Assembly: GCA_020852865.1 (NCBI GenBank)
Contig: JADYZZ010000091.1
Span: forward strand, 48,933-112,932
Origin: Rubrivivax sp.
GTDB taxonomy: Bacteria > Pseudomonadota > Gammaproteobacteria > Burkholderiales > Burkholderiaceae_C
Length of the DNA stretch: 64,000 nt
Direction of reading: 5' to 3'
The notes under the pieces were generated by a model that searched no databases, was not told the origin of the DNA, and saw nothing but the letters and a program-made list of their open reading frames with translations. The translations under genes and the position numbers were made by a program. Below, in pieces: positions 10,223 through 18,923 of the stretch (position 1 is its first letter; the number at the start of each line of letters is the position of its first letter).

Positions 10223-10344
10223 AGCCGCTCGCACGCGCCGTCGTCTGGCTCGCCGCGGCCGCCGCGCTGGCGCTGGTGGCGCTGGCCTATCTGAGCCCGC
10301 ATCGGATGGTCGATCTGGCGGCGCGGCTGTGGGCCTGCTTCTAG
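10219..10344 (+). CDS. Small single-span membrane protein (41 aa)
   Basis: A 41-residue frame opening with an ATG that overlaps the MFS stop codon (ATGA), a hallmark of translational coupling. It has a basic start (MKPLARAV), one hydrophobic helix VVWLAAAAALALVALAYL and a short amphipathic end. Its last 16 bases overlap the GTG start chosen for the methyltransferase. No homology is recognised. It may be a real small membrane protein, or chance given the GC-rich code; the coupling geometry favours the former. Confidence 0.5.
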   Translation: MKPLARAVVWLAAAAALALVALAYLSPHRMVDLAARLWACF

Positions 10345-10895
10345 CCGAGCCTTCGTCCTGGCTGCGCCGCTGGGCGCATCTGCTGCCCGCCGGCGGTACG
10401 GTGCTGGATCTGGCCTGCGGCAGCGGACGCAACCTGCGCTGGCTGGCCGCGCGCGGCTGGCGCGTCACCGGCGTCGACCGCGACGCCGCGGCCGTCGCGC
10501 CGCTGCGGGCGGCCGGCGAGATCGTCGTGGCCGACCTCGAGCGCGGGCCCTGGCCTCTCGCGGGCCGGTGCTTCGACGCCATCGTCGTCACGAACTACCT
10601 GTGGCGGCCGCTGCTGCCGCGGCTGGGCACTTCGCTGGCCGCGGGCGGCGTGCTGATCTACGAAACCTTCGCCCAGGGGCAGCAGCGCTTCGGCCGGCCT
10701 TCGAACCCCGAGTTCCTGCTGCAGCCCGGAGAACTGCTGCGCGCCTTCGCGGCCCTGTACATCGTCGCCTACGAAGACGGCGTCGAGCGCGCCGCATCGC
10801 GCTGCGTGCAGCGCGTCGTCGCCGTCGCGCCGGGTGGGCCGGCCGATGCCGCAGCGGCGCTCCCGCGCTGCGAGCTGGCCGGGGGCGACGGCTAA
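10329..10895 (+). CDS. Class I SAM-dependent methyltransferase
   Basis: A 188-residue methyltransferase. Motif I is VLDLACGSGRNLRWLAARG, followed by VTGVDRD (motif II acidic residue) and ADLERGPWPLAGRCFDAIVV (post-I/motif IV). The later GVLIYETFAQGQQRFGRPSN segment is typical of the small tellurite-resistance/ubiquinone-like methyltransferases common upstream of dapA in related bacteria. Substrate unknown. The open frame extends upstream to 10212, but that part is Arg-rich shadow of the MFS end; the GTG at 10329 places motif I at a normal distance from the N-terminus. It ends 27 bases before dapA and is probably co-transcribed with it. Confidence 0.82.
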   Translation: MGLLLAEPSSWLRRWAHLLPAGGTVLDLACGSGRNLRWLAARGWRVTGVDRDAAAVAPLRAAGEIVVADLERGPWPLAGRCFDAIVVTNYLWRPLLPRLGTSLAAGGVLIYETFAQGQQRFGRPSNPEFLLQPGELLRAFAALYIVAYEDGVERAASRCVQRVVAVAPGGPADAAAALPRCELAGGDG

Positions 10896-10922
10896 AATCG
10901 CGCTCTCGCCAGGAACACCCGC

Positions 10923-11807
10923 ATGACCCCCATCGTTGGCAGCATCGTCGCCCTCGTGACGCCGATGCACGAAGACGGCCGCATCGACTACGACGCGCTG
11001 CGCCGCCTGATCGACTGGCACATCGCCGAAGGCACCGACTGTATCGGCGTCGTCGGCACCACCGGCGAATCGCCCACCGTGTCGATGGAGGAGAACTGCG
11101 AGATCATCCGCGTCGCCGTCGAGCAGGCCGCCGGGCGCGTGCCGATCATGGCCGGCACCGGCTCCAACAACACGATCGAGGCGATCGAGCTCACGCAGTA
11201 CGCGAAGAAGGTGGGTGCCGATTGCCACCTCTCGGTCGTGCCCTACTACAACAGGCCGTCGCAGGAAGGCATCTACCGCCACTTCAGGACGATCGCCGAG
11301 GCGGTGGATCTGCCGCTGGTGCTGTACAACGTGCCCGGCCGCACGGCGGCCGACCTGCTGCCCGAGACGGCGCTGCGGCTGGCGCAGGTGAGCGGCATCG
11401 TCGGCCTGAAGGAGGCGAGCGGCAACATCGAGCGCGCCGCCCACCTGATCAAGCACGCGCCCGAGGGCTTCGCGATCTACTCGGGCGACGACGGCACCGC
11501 CGTCGCGCTGATGCTGCTCGGCGGCCAGGGCAACGTCAGCGTCACCGCCAACGTGGCGCCGCGCGCGATGCACGAGCTGTGCGTCGCTGCGGTCGAGGGC
11601 AACGCACGCACCGCGGCCGCCATCCACCTGAGGCTGCTGCCGCTGCACAGGCAGCTGTTCTGCGAACCGAGCCCGGCACCGACCAAGTGGGCGCTGGCGC
11701 AGCTCGGGCGCTGCGCGCCCCACGTGCGCCTGCCCGTCGTCGCGCTCAGCGAGGCCGGGCAGGCACAGGTGCGCGAAGCGATGCGCGCTGCCGGCGTGCC
11801 GGGCTGA
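10923..11807 (+). CDS. dapA: 4-hydroxy-tetrahydrodipicolinate synthase
   Basis: Cytoplasmic lyase-class enzyme that condenses pyruvate with aspartate semialdehyde, the first committed step of diaminopimelate and lysine synthesis. The 294 residues match the family length. Visible landmarks are [11 protein letters not shown] (residues about 43-53), the catalytic tyrosine in [20 protein letters not shown], and the Schiff-base lysine in [11 protein letters not shown] near residue 163. The ATG at 10923 begins [15 protein letters not shown], the usual N-terminus. bamC follows about 107 bases downstream, the gene order common in beta- and gammaproteobacteria. Confidence 0.97.
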   Translation: MTPIVGSIVALVTPMHEDGRIDYDALRRLIDWHIAEGTDCIGVVGTTGESPTVSMEENCEIIRVAVEQAAGRVPIMAGTGSNNTIEAIELTQYAKKVGADCHLSVVPYYNRPSQEGIYRHFRTIAEAVDLPLVLYNVPGRTAADLLPETALRLAQVSGIVGLKEASGNIERAAHLIKHAPEGFAIYSGDDGTAVALMLLGGQGNVSVTANVAPRAMHELCVAAVEGNARTAAAIHLRLLPLHRQLFCEPSPAPTKWALAQLGRCAPHVRLPVVALSEAGQAQVREAMRAAGVPG

Positions 11808-11914
11808 GCCGCGCCGGCCGCCCCCCGCCTGCCGCGGCCTACCCCGGCGTGCCGCTGCCACCCCCCGATACATCCCTGCACGCGCGGCCGTCGGGCCGCG
11901 CCGGAGACGAAGAA

Positions 11915-13102
11915 GTGAGACTGCACCGCACCGCTTTCGGCCCGATCGCGCAGCGCGCGCCGCGCGGCCGGCGCCTGGCGCCGCTGGCCCTGGCGCTGCT
12001 CGCCGGCTGCTCCAGCATCAACAGTCTGTTCGGCGGCGACAAGGTCGACTACCGCAGCGCCACGGCGCGCACGCAGCCGCTCGAGGTGCCGCCGGACCTG
12101 ACGCAACTGGCGCGCGAGACGCGCTACCAGCCGCAGGCCGGCGTGGTGAGCGCTTCCGCGGTGGCCGCCCATGCCGCCGCCGGCCCGGCCCCGGCCGCGA
12201 GCGCCGCCGTCGCCGTCGCCGCATCCGAACTGCAGGGCATGCGCATCGAACGCGACGGCCAGCAGCGCTGGCTCGTCGTGCCCAAGCCGCCCGAGCAGCT
12301 GTGGCCGCAGCTGCGCGCGTTCTGGGAGCGCAACGGCTTCACGCTCGCGGTCGACAACCCGCAGACGGGCATGCTGGAGACGAACTGGGCCGAGAACCGC
12401 GCCAAGCTGCCCAACGACGTGATCCGCAACACGATCGGCCGGCTCCTCGGCAACCTGTACGACACCGGCGAGCGCGACCTGTACCGCACGCGCATCGAGC
12501 GCACCGCAATGGGCAGCGAGATCTACATCTCGCACCGCGGCGTCGTCGAGGTCTACACCGACGAAAGGCACGAGAACACCGCGTGGCGGGCGGCGCCGCC
12601 CGACCCGGGCCTCGAGGCCGAGATGCTGTCGCGCCTGATGCTGGCACTGGCCGGGCGCGACGAGGCAGCGCCGAGCGGGCAGTCAGCGGCCGCGCCGCCG
12701 CAGGCCGCGGTGCCGGCGGCGCTGCAGGCGCCTGCGCGTGCACGTGCCGTCGCCGGCGCGAACACCGCGACGATGGAAGTCGACGAGCCCTTCGAGCGGG
12801 CCTGGCGCCGCGTCGGCCTGGCGCTCGACCGCGGCGGCTTCACGGTCGAGGACCGCGACCGCGCGCAGGGCATCTACTACGTGCGCTACATCGATCCCAC
12901 GACTGCAGGCGAGGAGGAGCCCGGCTTCTTCGCCAAGCTCTTCGGCAGCGCCAAGGCGCAGTCGGGGCCGCTGCGCTACCGCATCGCGCTCGAGGGCAAG
13001 GGCGACAAGACGACGATCCGCGTGCTCACTTCGGCCGGCGCGCCGGAGCCCGGCAGCAACGGCCAGCGCATCGTCGCGCAGCTGGTCGGCGAGCTGCGCT
13101 AG
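11915..13102 (+). CDS. bamC: Outer membrane assembly lipoprotein BamC
   Basis: Lipoprotein component of the Bam complex that inserts beta-barrel proteins into the outer membrane. The 395-residue protein has a lipoprotein signal ending LALALLAGC (lipid-attachment Cys about residue 32), the unstructured DKVDYRSA...QPLEVPPDLT segment that binds BamD in characterised homologues, and two helix-grip domains (WLVVPKPPEQLWPQLRAFW and TMEVDEPFERAWRRVGLAL regions) separated by an Ala/Pro linker. The start is a GTG with GGAGA nine bases upstream. The TAG stop is embedded in a copy of the dispersed 16-base element, and a strong terminator follows 40 bases later. Confidence 0.93.
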   Translation: MRLHRTAFGPIAQRAPRGRRLAPLALALLAGCSSINSLFGGDKVDYRSATARTQPLEVPPDLTQLARETRYQPQAGVVSASAVAAHAAAGPAPAASAAVAVAASELQGMRIERDGQQRWLVVPKPPEQLWPQLRAFWERNGFTLAVDNPQTGMLETNWAENRAKLPNDVIRNTIGRLLGNLYDTGERDLYRTRIERTAMGSEIYISHRGVVEVYTDERHENTAWRAAPPDPGLEAEMLSRLMLALAGRDEAAPSGQSAAAPPQAAVPAALQAPARARAVAGANTATMEVDEPFERAWRRVGLALDRGGFTVEDRDRAQGIYYVRYIDPTTAGEEEPGFFAKLFGSAKAQSGPLRYRIALEGKGDKTTIRVLTSAGAPEPGSNGQRIVAQLVGELR

Positions 13103-13114
13103 GAGCGTGGGCGG
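13099..13114 (+). repeat. Dispersed 16-bp element, copy 3
   Basis: Exact copy of CTAGGAGCGTGGGCGG; its TAG is the bamC stop codon. It lies just before the bamC terminator. Confidence 0.7.
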
Positions 13115-13141
13115 TGCGGCGCCGGACGCCGCACCAGGACG

Positions 13142-13165
13142 AAGGCCGCCCGAGGGCGGCCTTTT
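13142..13165 (+). terminator. Intrinsic terminator after bamC
   Basis: A perfect 10-bp stem AAGGCCGCCC / GGGCGGCCTT with a two-base spacer, ending in TTTT. It would end the dapA-bamC transcript; with the AA at the other side it may also work for the small lipoprotein gene ending at 13196 on the opposite strand. Confidence 0.88.
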
Positions 13166-13195
13166 CGTGTCCGGCCCGAGCGGCCGGGAACGGCG

Positions 13196-13396
13196 TTACT
13201 GCGACGCGGCGGAAGCCGGCGCGGCTGCCGAGGCGGCGTCGCCGGCGGCCGAGGCAGCCTCGGAGGCGGGGGCCGCAGCCGGTGCGGGCGCGGGAGCGGC
13301 CGCGGGCGCCGGGGCCGGCGCGGGTTCTTCCTTCTTGCCGCAGGCGGCGAGCGCGACGGCAGCAACCAGGGAAGCCAGTACGAGCGACTTGTTCAT
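13196..13396 (-). CDS. Small Ala/Pro-rich lipoprotein
   Basis: A 66-residue lipoprotein. The signal MNKSLVLASLVAAVALAAC ends in a lipobox with Cys19, followed by GKKEEP and a low-complexity mix of Ala, Pro, Ser and Glu to the end. This design is common in Burkholderiales small lipoproteins of unknown function that resemble entericidin or linker proteins. A GAGGAC ribosome site lies eight bases before the ATG at 13396. Open frame extends further upstream but without a plausible start. The gene converges on bamC with the bidirectional-looking terminator between. Confidence 0.75.
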   Translation of the reverse strand: MNKSLVLASLVAAVALAACGKKEEPAPAPAPAAAPAPAPAAAPASEAASAAGDAASAAAPASAASQ

Positions 13397-13532
13397 TGCG
13401 AGTGTCCTCAGGGAGTTATGGGTCGAAACCTTCATGCACCCGGCCCCCTCGGCGGCGCCGCGAAACGCAGGGCCGCCTTCGAGAGAACCAAGAGAAGACA
13501 AGGGGACAGACCGGTCCCATGCCTAACCGGGC

Positions 13533-13538
13533 ATTATA
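13533..13538 (-). promoter_or_regulatory. Putative -10 box (TATAAT) for the small lipoprotein gene
   Basis: On the minus strand a consensus TATAAT stands out in GC-rich sequence 137 bases upstream of the small lipoprotein start. No good -35 hexamer is seen at 16-18 bases, so promoter assignment is tentative. Confidence 0.4.
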
Positions 13539-13557
13539 GGCAGCCTAGGTGCAATCC

Positions 13558-14049
13558 CTATAGTCCGAGGGTCGTTATCGCAAACGCGGGCGTCGAGCGT
13601 TGCAAAACCGCGTCAATCTCGTCGCGATGCGGGCGGCTTTCGCGCGCGTCGAGCAGGGCTCGTCCGCGCCAGTGCATGCGCTCGACCAGCCACACCAGCA
13701 ACGCGTCGTCGTCCAGCAGCAAGGTCGGCAGCGTCGGACACAGGTCCTCGGGCGCCTGCCAGGCCGCGACCGCATGCGCCCAGTGGCGCCGCCAGGCGAC
13801 GAAGCGAGGCTGGCAGCGCGCCACGTTGTCGTAGCCGGCCGCCAGCAGCACGAGTCGACGCTGCGGCCGCTGCAGCCAGGCCGTCAGTCGCTCGAGCAAT
13901 GCGGCATCGTCCAGCGGCCAGGCGGCAAAATCGGGGTCGACGCAGACGATGCGCCGCGCGCCGCCCTCGCAGGCCTGCGCGAAGCCCCAGAGCAGCGCCG
14001 CCGCGAAAGCGGCGCGCGAGTCGATGCACGGTGCGCCTTCGGTCTGCAT
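13558..14049 (-). CDS. Hypothetical protein (163 aa, possibly DUF7931-like)
   Basis: Soluble protein of 163 residues with alternating hydrophobic strands (RRIVCVDPDF, RRLVLLAAGYD, LPTLLLDDDALLVWLVE) that suggest a small alpha/beta fold. A weak resemblance to the DUF7931 group of phospholipase-D-like hypothetical proteins is remembered but not demonstrable here. The ATG at 14049 has an AGGAGGAC ribosome site seven bases upstream, which decides the start; the open frame beyond it runs into a tandem repeat. It is divergent from the SlyD-like isomerase gene across that repeat. Confidence 0.65.
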   Translation of the reverse strand: MQTEGAPCIDSRAAFAAALLWGFAQACEGGARRIVCVDPDFAAWPLDDAALLERLTAWLQRPQRRLVLLAAGYDNVARCQPRFVAWRRHWAHAVAAWQAPEDLCPTLPTLLLDDDALLVWLVERMHWRGRALLDARESRPHRDEIDAVLQRSTPAFAITTLGL

Positions 14050-14100
14050 CTCGTGTCCTCCTCGGGCTCGTCGCCGAACGCAGCGGGTGCCGCCCCGCGC

Positions 14101-14212
14101 GCATCGGCCCGCGCGCATCGGCCCGCGCGCATCGGCCCGCACGCATCGGCCCCGCACGCATCGGCCCCGCGCGTATCGGCCTGCGCGTATCGGCCTGCGC
14201 GTCGGCCTGCGC
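14101..14212. repeat. Tandem 14/15-bp repeat array in a divergent promoter region
   Basis: About eight imperfect head-to-tail copies of GCATCGGCCCGCGC (14-15 bases each, drifting to GTATCGGCCTGCGC at the right end) fill the gap between the hypothetical gene starting at 14049 (minus) and the SlyD-like gene starting at 14295 (plus). There are no unique spacers, so it is a minisatellite rather than a CRISPR. Confidence 0.85.
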
Positions 14213-14294
14213 GCCGCGGCCGCACGGCAACGGCGCATTGTTGCGCACGCAGGCCCGCCCTGCGCCGCAAGGGGCGGCGTGCGATCATCGACGC

Positions 14295-14819
14295 ATGGAA
14301 ATCGACTCCCCCTGCGTCGTCAGCCTGACCTGGAAGCTCGCCGACGCACAGAACCAGCCTCTGGACGAGCTCGCCGAGCCGGTCGAGTTCTTCTACGGCG
14401 GCGACGACCTGCTGGCCAAGGTCGAGGAGGCCCTGGCCGGTCACGAGCCGGGCGCCGAGTTGCGCCTGCACCTCGAGCCCGAGGAAGCCTTCGGCGACTA
14501 CCGCTCCGAGCTCGTGTGCTTCGAGGACCGCAAGCTCTTCCCCGAGCCGCTCGAGGCCGGCATGGCCTTCGAGGGTCTGCCGCCGGGGCATGCGACGGCG
14601 GACATGCCGGCCGACCGCGTCTACATCGTCACCGAGGTCTATCCGTCGCACGTCGTGCTCGACGGCAATCACCCGCTGGCCGGCATCGCGCTGCACCTGC
14701 ACCTGAAGGTGGTGGCGGTGCGGGCCGCCAGCGAAGACGAGATCGCCGCGCGCACGGTGGGCGCGGCGCCGCTCGCGCTGTTCGGCGCCGGCGGCAAGGC
14801 GCCGGACGCCCTGCACTGA
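14295..14819 (+). CDS. FKBP-type peptidyl-prolyl isomerase, SlyD-like
   Basis: Cytoplasmic folding helper of 174 residues. The SlyD arrangement is clear: a split FKBP domain (VSLTWKLADAQNQPLDE, FFYGGDDLLAKVEEALAGHEPG) with the inserted-flap region around LEPEEAFGDYRSELV, and the closing DGNHPLAGIALHLHLKVVAV. The His/Cys-rich metal-binding tail of E. coli SlyD is absent; the C-terminus is a short Ala/Gly-rich stretch. ATG at 14295 gives MEIDSPCVVSLTW, a normal start. Divergent from the hypothetical gene at 14049. Confidence 0.88.
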   Translation: MEIDSPCVVSLTWKLADAQNQPLDELAEPVEFFYGGDDLLAKVEEALAGHEPGAELRLHLEPEEAFGDYRSELVCFEDRKLFPEPLEAGMAFEGLPPGHATADMPADRVYIVTEVYPSHVVLDGNHPLAGIALHLHLKVVAVRAASEDEIAARTVGAAPLALFGAGGKAPDALH

Positions 14820-14849
14820 GCGTGTGAAGGAACAAAGCGCGCCCGCGCC

Positions 14850-14947
14850 ACGTGCAGCGCGCATCGACGGGCACCCGTGCGCGCCGCGCACGGCGGCGAT
14901 CATCGCGCCGGGCACCGCGCAACGTGCAGCGCGCACCGACGGGCACC
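14850..14947. repeat. Direct repeat pair of 26 bases
   Basis: Two 26-base copies (14850-14875 and 14922-14947), beginning ACGTGCAGCGCGCA and differing at one base, lie 72 bases apart between the SlyD-like gene and the end of dut. No coding potential is recognised in this 164-base gap. Confidence 0.75.
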
Positions 14948-14983
14948 TGCGCCGCACCGGCAGCGCGGCGCCCGTGACTTCGC

Positions 14984-15439
14984 TCAGCCGCTTCCGGTCG
15001 AACCGAATCCGCCTGCGCCGCGCGCCGAGACCTCGAACGCGTCGACGAGGCGAAACGCCGCCTGCACCACCGGCACGATGACCATCTGCGCGATGCGCTC
15101 CATCGGCTGCACGGTGTAGGGCGCGCTGCCGCGGTTCCAGCAGCTCACCATCAGCGGCCCCTGGTAGTCGCTGTCGATCAGACCGACCAGGTTGCCGAGC
15201 ACGATGCCGTGCTTGTGGCCTAAGCCCGAGCGCGGCAGCAGCATCGCCGCCAGGCCGGGCGTGCCGATGTGGATGGCGAGGCCGGTGGCGACGAGCGCAG
15301 CGTCGCCCGGCGCGAGCACGAGCGGCGCGTCGATGCAGGCGCGCAGATCGAGGCCCGCGCTGCCCGGCGTCGCATAGGCCGGCAGCAGATCGGTCATGCG
15401 CGCATCGAGGATGCGCACATCGACGACCGCCGCGCTCAC
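14984..15439 (-). CDS. dut: dUTP diphosphatase
   Basis: Trimeric dUTPase that converts dUTP to dUMP and pyrophosphate, keeping uracil out of DNA and supplying thymidylate synthesis. At 151 residues it has all five motifs in order: [10 protein letters not shown] (1), [12 protein letters not shown] (2), [11 protein letters not shown] with the catalytic Asp (3), [10 protein letters not shown] (4) and the C-terminal GAGGFGSTG arm (5). It lies 58 bases downstream of coaBC on the same strand, the classical dfp-dut order. Confidence 0.96.
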   Translation of the reverse strand: MSAAVVDVRILDARMTDLLPAYATPGSAGLDLRACIDAPLVLAPGDAALVATGLAIHIGTPGLAAMLLPRSGLGHKHGIVLGNLVGLIDSDYQGPLMVSCWNRGSAPYTVQPMERIAQMVIVPVVQAAFRLVDAFEVSARGAGGFGSTGSG

Positions 15440-15497
15440 CGGAGTGTCCTGCGCGCTGCGCGCTGCGTGATCGGCGCTCGGGAGCGGCCCGCCGCCC

Positions 15498-16745
15498 TCA
15501 TGGCCCCCGCCCTGCAGCGCGCGGCAGGCGCGCCGCGATCTCGGCCACCAGCGCGCGCGCCAGCGTGATCTTGGCGCCGTGCGGCAGCTCGCGCTCGCCC
15601 TCGGCGTCGACGAGCACGAGCGCGTTGTCGTCGCGGCCGAAGGTCGAGGGGCCGTGGTTGGCCACGATCAGCGGCACGCCCTTGCGCAGGCGCTTGGCGC
15701 GCGCGTGGCGCAGCACGTCGTGGCTCTCGGCGGCGAAGCCCACGCACCAGGGGCGCTCGGCCTCGGGCAGGCGCGCCACGGTGGCCAGGATGTCGGGGTT
15801 CTCGACGAAGGCCAGCGTGGGCGTCGCGCCCGAACCGTCCTTCTTGATCTTCTCTTCGGCGCGCGCGGCCGGCCGCCAGTCGGCCACCGCGGCCGTCGCC
15901 ACGAAGACGTCGTGCGACGGCGCCAGCGGCAGCACGGCCGCCAGCATCTGCTCGGCGCTGTCGACGTCGATGCGCGTCACGCCGCGCGGCGTGGCCAGCG
16001 CCACCGGGCCGGCCACCAGCGTCACGGCGGCGCCGGCCTCGGCCGCGGCGCGGGCGACGGCAAAGCCCATCTTGCCGCTCGAGCGGTTGGTGATGCCGCG
16101 CACCGGGTCGATGGCCTCGAAGGTCGGCCCGGCGGTGACGAGCACCCGGCGCGCCGCCAGCAGCTTGGGCTGGAACAGCGCGACCAGCTCGTCGCGCAGC
16201 TCGTCGGGCTCGAGCATGCGGCCCTCGCCGACCTCGCCGCAGGCCTGTGCGCCGGCCGCCGGCCCGAGCACGGCCGCGCCGTCGGCACGGATCTGCGCGA
16301 CGTTGCGCTGCGTCGCCGGATGCGCCCACATCTCGCGGTTCATCGCCGGCGCCACCACGAGCGGCACCTGCGCCGGCCGCGCCAGACACAGCAGCGCCAG
16401 CAGCTCGGCCGCCCGGCCCTGAGCGAGCTGGGCGATGAAGTCGGCGCTGGCCGGCGCGACGACCACCGCGTCGGCGCCGCGCGTGAGCCCGATGTGCGCC
16501 ATGCGGTCGGGCGCCCGCTCGTCCCACTGGCTCGTGAACACCGCGCGGCCGCTCAGCGCCTGCATCGTCACCGGCGTGATGAACCGGCAGGCCGCCTCGG
16601 TCATCACCACCTGGACGCTGGCACCGGCCCGCGTGAGCTCGCGCGCGAGTTCGGCGGCCTTGTAGCAGGCCACGCCGCCGGCCAGGCCGAGCACGATGTG
16701 GCGGCCGGCCAGCGGCCCGCCCTCGTCTGCGCAATGCTCGCTCAT
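15498..16745 (-). CDS. coaBC: Bifunctional phosphopantothenoylcysteine decarboxylase/phosphopantothenate-cysteine ligase
   Basis: Two steps of coenzyme A synthesis in one 415-residue flavoprotein. The N-terminal CoaC half shows [18 protein letters not shown], the active-site His in MAHIGLT, the PAMNREMW motif and the redox Cys in [11 protein letters not shown]. The C-terminal CoaB half starts at [16 protein letters not shown], with [15 protein letters not shown] and the lysine motif KIKKDG. Length and order match E. coli Dfp. ATG at 16745; dut follows, probably in one transcript. Confidence 0.95.
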   Translation of the reverse strand: MSEHCADEGGPLAGRHIVLGLAGGVACYKAAELARELTRAGASVQVVMTEAACRFITPVTMQALSGRAVFTSQWDERAPDRMAHIGLTRGADAVVVAPASADFIAQLAQGRAAELLALLCLARPAQVPLVVAPAMNREMWAHPATQRNVAQIRADGAAVLGPAAGAQACGEVGEGRMLEPDELRDELVALFQPKLLAARRVLVTAGPTFEAIDPVRGITNRSSGKMGFAVARAAAEAGAAVTLVAGPVALATPRGVTRIDVDSAEQMLAAVLPLAPSHDVFVATAAVADWRPAARAEEKIKKDGSGATPTLAFVENPDILATVARLPEAERPWCVGFAAESHDVLRHARAKRLRKGVPLIVANHGPSTFGRDDNALVLVDAEGERELPHGAKITLARALVAEIAARLPRAAGRGP

Positions 16746-17171
16746 GTTGCTGGGTTCACGCCGCGAAGCGGCCTCGGCGTCGATGGTAGCCGCTGGCGGC
16801 GGCAGCGCGAAGCCGCACGCGGCGCGCGCAGGCGCACAGCGCTGTGCGCGCGGCGCAACGGCGCGGCGTCGCCGGTGACGCGCGAGTGCATGAGCGGGGC
16901 CACAACGGCAATCACCGACTGCGCCTGACTCTCAGTCGTTTCAAGCGCAAGACCATGATGACGCGCCAACCATTCCTGCCGCGACATCAGCGATGAAGTC
17001 GCGCGCGCATGATCGCCGCGGACGAGAGCTGCGTTCCGCATTCCGATATCCGGGCTGCGGGGGCGGCTAGTGCGTTCTTGTAACGGCTCTTTTCGGACGA
17101 TTGCTTGCATGCGCAATGACTGACCATCGCCATCACCGTCAACGAACCCATCGATCCATGGAGCCCTCGAG
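16746..17171. other. 426-base intergenic region before the chemoreceptor gene
   Basis: Divergent gap between coaBC and the chemoreceptor gene. It is less GC-rich on its right half (about 16890-17130), consistent with promoter sequence, but no confident sigma-70 or sigma-28 hexamers were found. A minus-strand open frame crosses it into the chemoreceptor gene without any recognisable product. The two divergent promoters should be here. Confidence 0.5.
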
Positions 17172-18923
17172 ATGAACATGCAGAATCTGACCGTACGCGC
17201 CAAGCTCACGCTGGCCTTCGGCGCCCTCGCCGCCCTGATCGTCGCGGTGTCGGCTCTCTCGGTGGTCTCGCTGAGCAGCGGCAACCTGCGCTTCTCGGAC
17301 TACGTCCACGGCATCAATGCAAGGCTGCTGATGCTGCTCGAGACGCGCAGCGCGATCGAGCAGCGCGCCGCGCTGCTGCGCGACGTCGTCAATGCCGGCA
17401 CGCCCACGGCACGCGAGGCGGCGAAGGCCGAGTTCATGAAGGACCACCAGAAGGTCGAGAAGCGCCTCGACCAACTGGCGCAGATGGTCGCGCAGGCCGG
17501 CGTATCGCAAGACGACCGCAACCGCGCGACCCAGTTCGCCGAGGCCGAGAAGCGGCTGGCGCCGGTCGCACTCGGAGTCGTCGAGCTCGCGACGAACGGC
17601 AAGCGCGACGAAGCACTGACGAAGATGGCGGAGCAGGCCGCGCCGTTGCTGGGAGCCCTGCGCGAATCGGCACGTGAGTATCGCGAAGACTCGGAACGCG
17701 ACTCGGCTGCACTCGTGGCCGACGCCGAGAGCAGCTATGCCCTGCACCGCAACCTGCTGATCGGGGGCTGTGCGGTCGCCTTTGCCGTCGCGGCGCTGGC
17801 CGGCATCCTGATCACGCGCTCGCTCACACGCGCGCTCGGTGCCGAGCCCGGCGCCCTGGGCGAGGTGGCCCAGCGCGTTGCCGGCGGCGATCTCACTCCG
17901 GTGGCCGGCGCAGCCGCGGCCGCGCGCGGCAGCGTGCTGGCATCGCTGGCCGACATGCAGCAGGGCCTGGCACGCCTGGTGAGCCAGGTCCGCCAGAGCA
18001 GCGACAGCATCGCCACCGCGTCGTCGCAGATCGCCACCGGCAACGCCGACCTGAGCCAGCGCACCGAGGAGCAGGCGAGCAACCTGCAGCAGACCGCGGC
18101 GTCGATGGAGGAGATCTCGAGCACCGCCAAGACGAGCGCGGACACCGCGCGCGAAGCCAACCGGCTGGCCTCCGGCGCGGCCGAGGCGGCCGAGGCCGGC
18201 GGCCGCGCGGTGGGTCAGGTCGTGAGCACGATGCGCGAGATCTCGGGGGCCTCGCACCGCATCTCGGACATCATCGGCGTGATCGACGGCATCGCGTTCC
18301 AGACCAACATCCTGGCCCTCAACGCCGCGGTCGAGGCGGCGCGCGCCGGCGAGCAGGGCCGCGGCTTCGCCGTGGTGGCATCCGAGGTGCGCACGCTCGC
18401 GCAGCGCAGCGCCGATGCGGCCAGGGAGATCAAGAGCCTGATCGGTGCGAGTGTCGAGAAGGTGGAAGCGGGCGCGCAGCAAGTCGACGACGCCGGTGCC
18501 TCGATGACCGAGATCGTGACGCGGGTGCAGCGCGTGAGTCAGATGATCGGCGACCTCACGCATGCTGCGGTCGAGCAGTCGCAGGGCGTGAACCAGGTCG
18601 GCGATGCCGTGCAGCAGCTCGACCAGGTCACGCAGCAGAACGCCGCGCTGGTGGAGCAGACGGCGGCGGCGGCCGAGAGCCTGCGCATCCAGGCGTCGGA
18701 GCTGGCCCGCGTCATGAGCGCGTTCAAGCTCGATGGCCTTGGCGAAGTGCGGCCGGCTGCAGCAGGCACGGCCGCTGGCCTGCCGCCGGCCAGCTTCCCG
18801 AAAGGCGCCGGCGCCGTCAGGTCGACAGGCAAGGCCATGGCCAGGACCGAACCGCGTGCTGACCAAGCGACGGCGCAAGCGGCGGCGGGCGCCGCGGGAT
18901 CCGATGGCTGGACCACCCTCTGA
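17172..18923 (+). CDS. Methyl-accepting chemotaxis protein
   Basis: Transmembrane chemoreceptor of 583 residues that would control the CheA kinase. A first membrane helix (about 12-34) is followed by a periplasmic four-helix-type sensor domain (35-193), a second helix [20 protein letters not shown] (195-214), HAMP, and a long cytoplasmic coiled coil. The signalling tip [20 protein letters not shown] is intact and symmetric methylation helices flank it. No C-terminal NWETF-like pentapeptide for CheR/CheB is present; the tail is Ala/Pro-rich and ends DGWTTL. Ligand unknown. An EAL-domain signalling gene starts within its last 20 bases, suggesting joint control of motility and second messenger levels. 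Confidence 0.93.
   Translation: MNMQNLTVRAKLTLAFGALAALIVAVSALSVVSLSSGNLRFSDYVHGINARLLMLLETRSAIEQRAALLRDVVNAGTPTAREAAKAEFMKDHQKVEKRLDQLAQMVAQAGVSQDDRNRATQFAEAEKRLAPVALGVVELATNGKRDEALTKMAEQAAPLLGALRESAREYREDSERDSAALVADAESSYALHRNLLIGGCAVAFAVAALAGILITRSLTRALGAEPGALGEVAQRVAGGDLTPVAGAAAAARGSVLASLADMQQGLARLVSQVRQSSDSIATASSQIATGNADLSQRTEEQASNLQQTAASMEEISSTAKTSADTAREANRLASGAAEAAEAGGRAVGQVVSTMREISGASHRISDIIGVIDGIAFQTNILALNAAVEAARAGEQGRGFAVVASEVRTLAQRSADAAREIKSLIGASVEKVEAGAQQVDDAGASMTEIVTRVQRVSQMIGDLTHAAVEQSQGVNQVGDAVQQLDQVTQQNAALVEQTAAAAESLRIQASELARVMSAFKLDGLGEVRPAAAGTAAGLPPASFPKGAGAVRSTGKAMARTEPRADQATAQAAAGAAGSDGWTTL

Noticed and set aside
14101..14212. CRISPR array
   Set aside because: Units of 14-15 bases are directly adjacent with no spacers and no cas genes nearby.
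16742..17284. A 180-codon minus-strand frame covering the coaBC-chemoreceptor gap
   Set aside because: It runs into the chemoreceptor gene, has no recognisable domain, and would fill the region needed for two divergent promoters.
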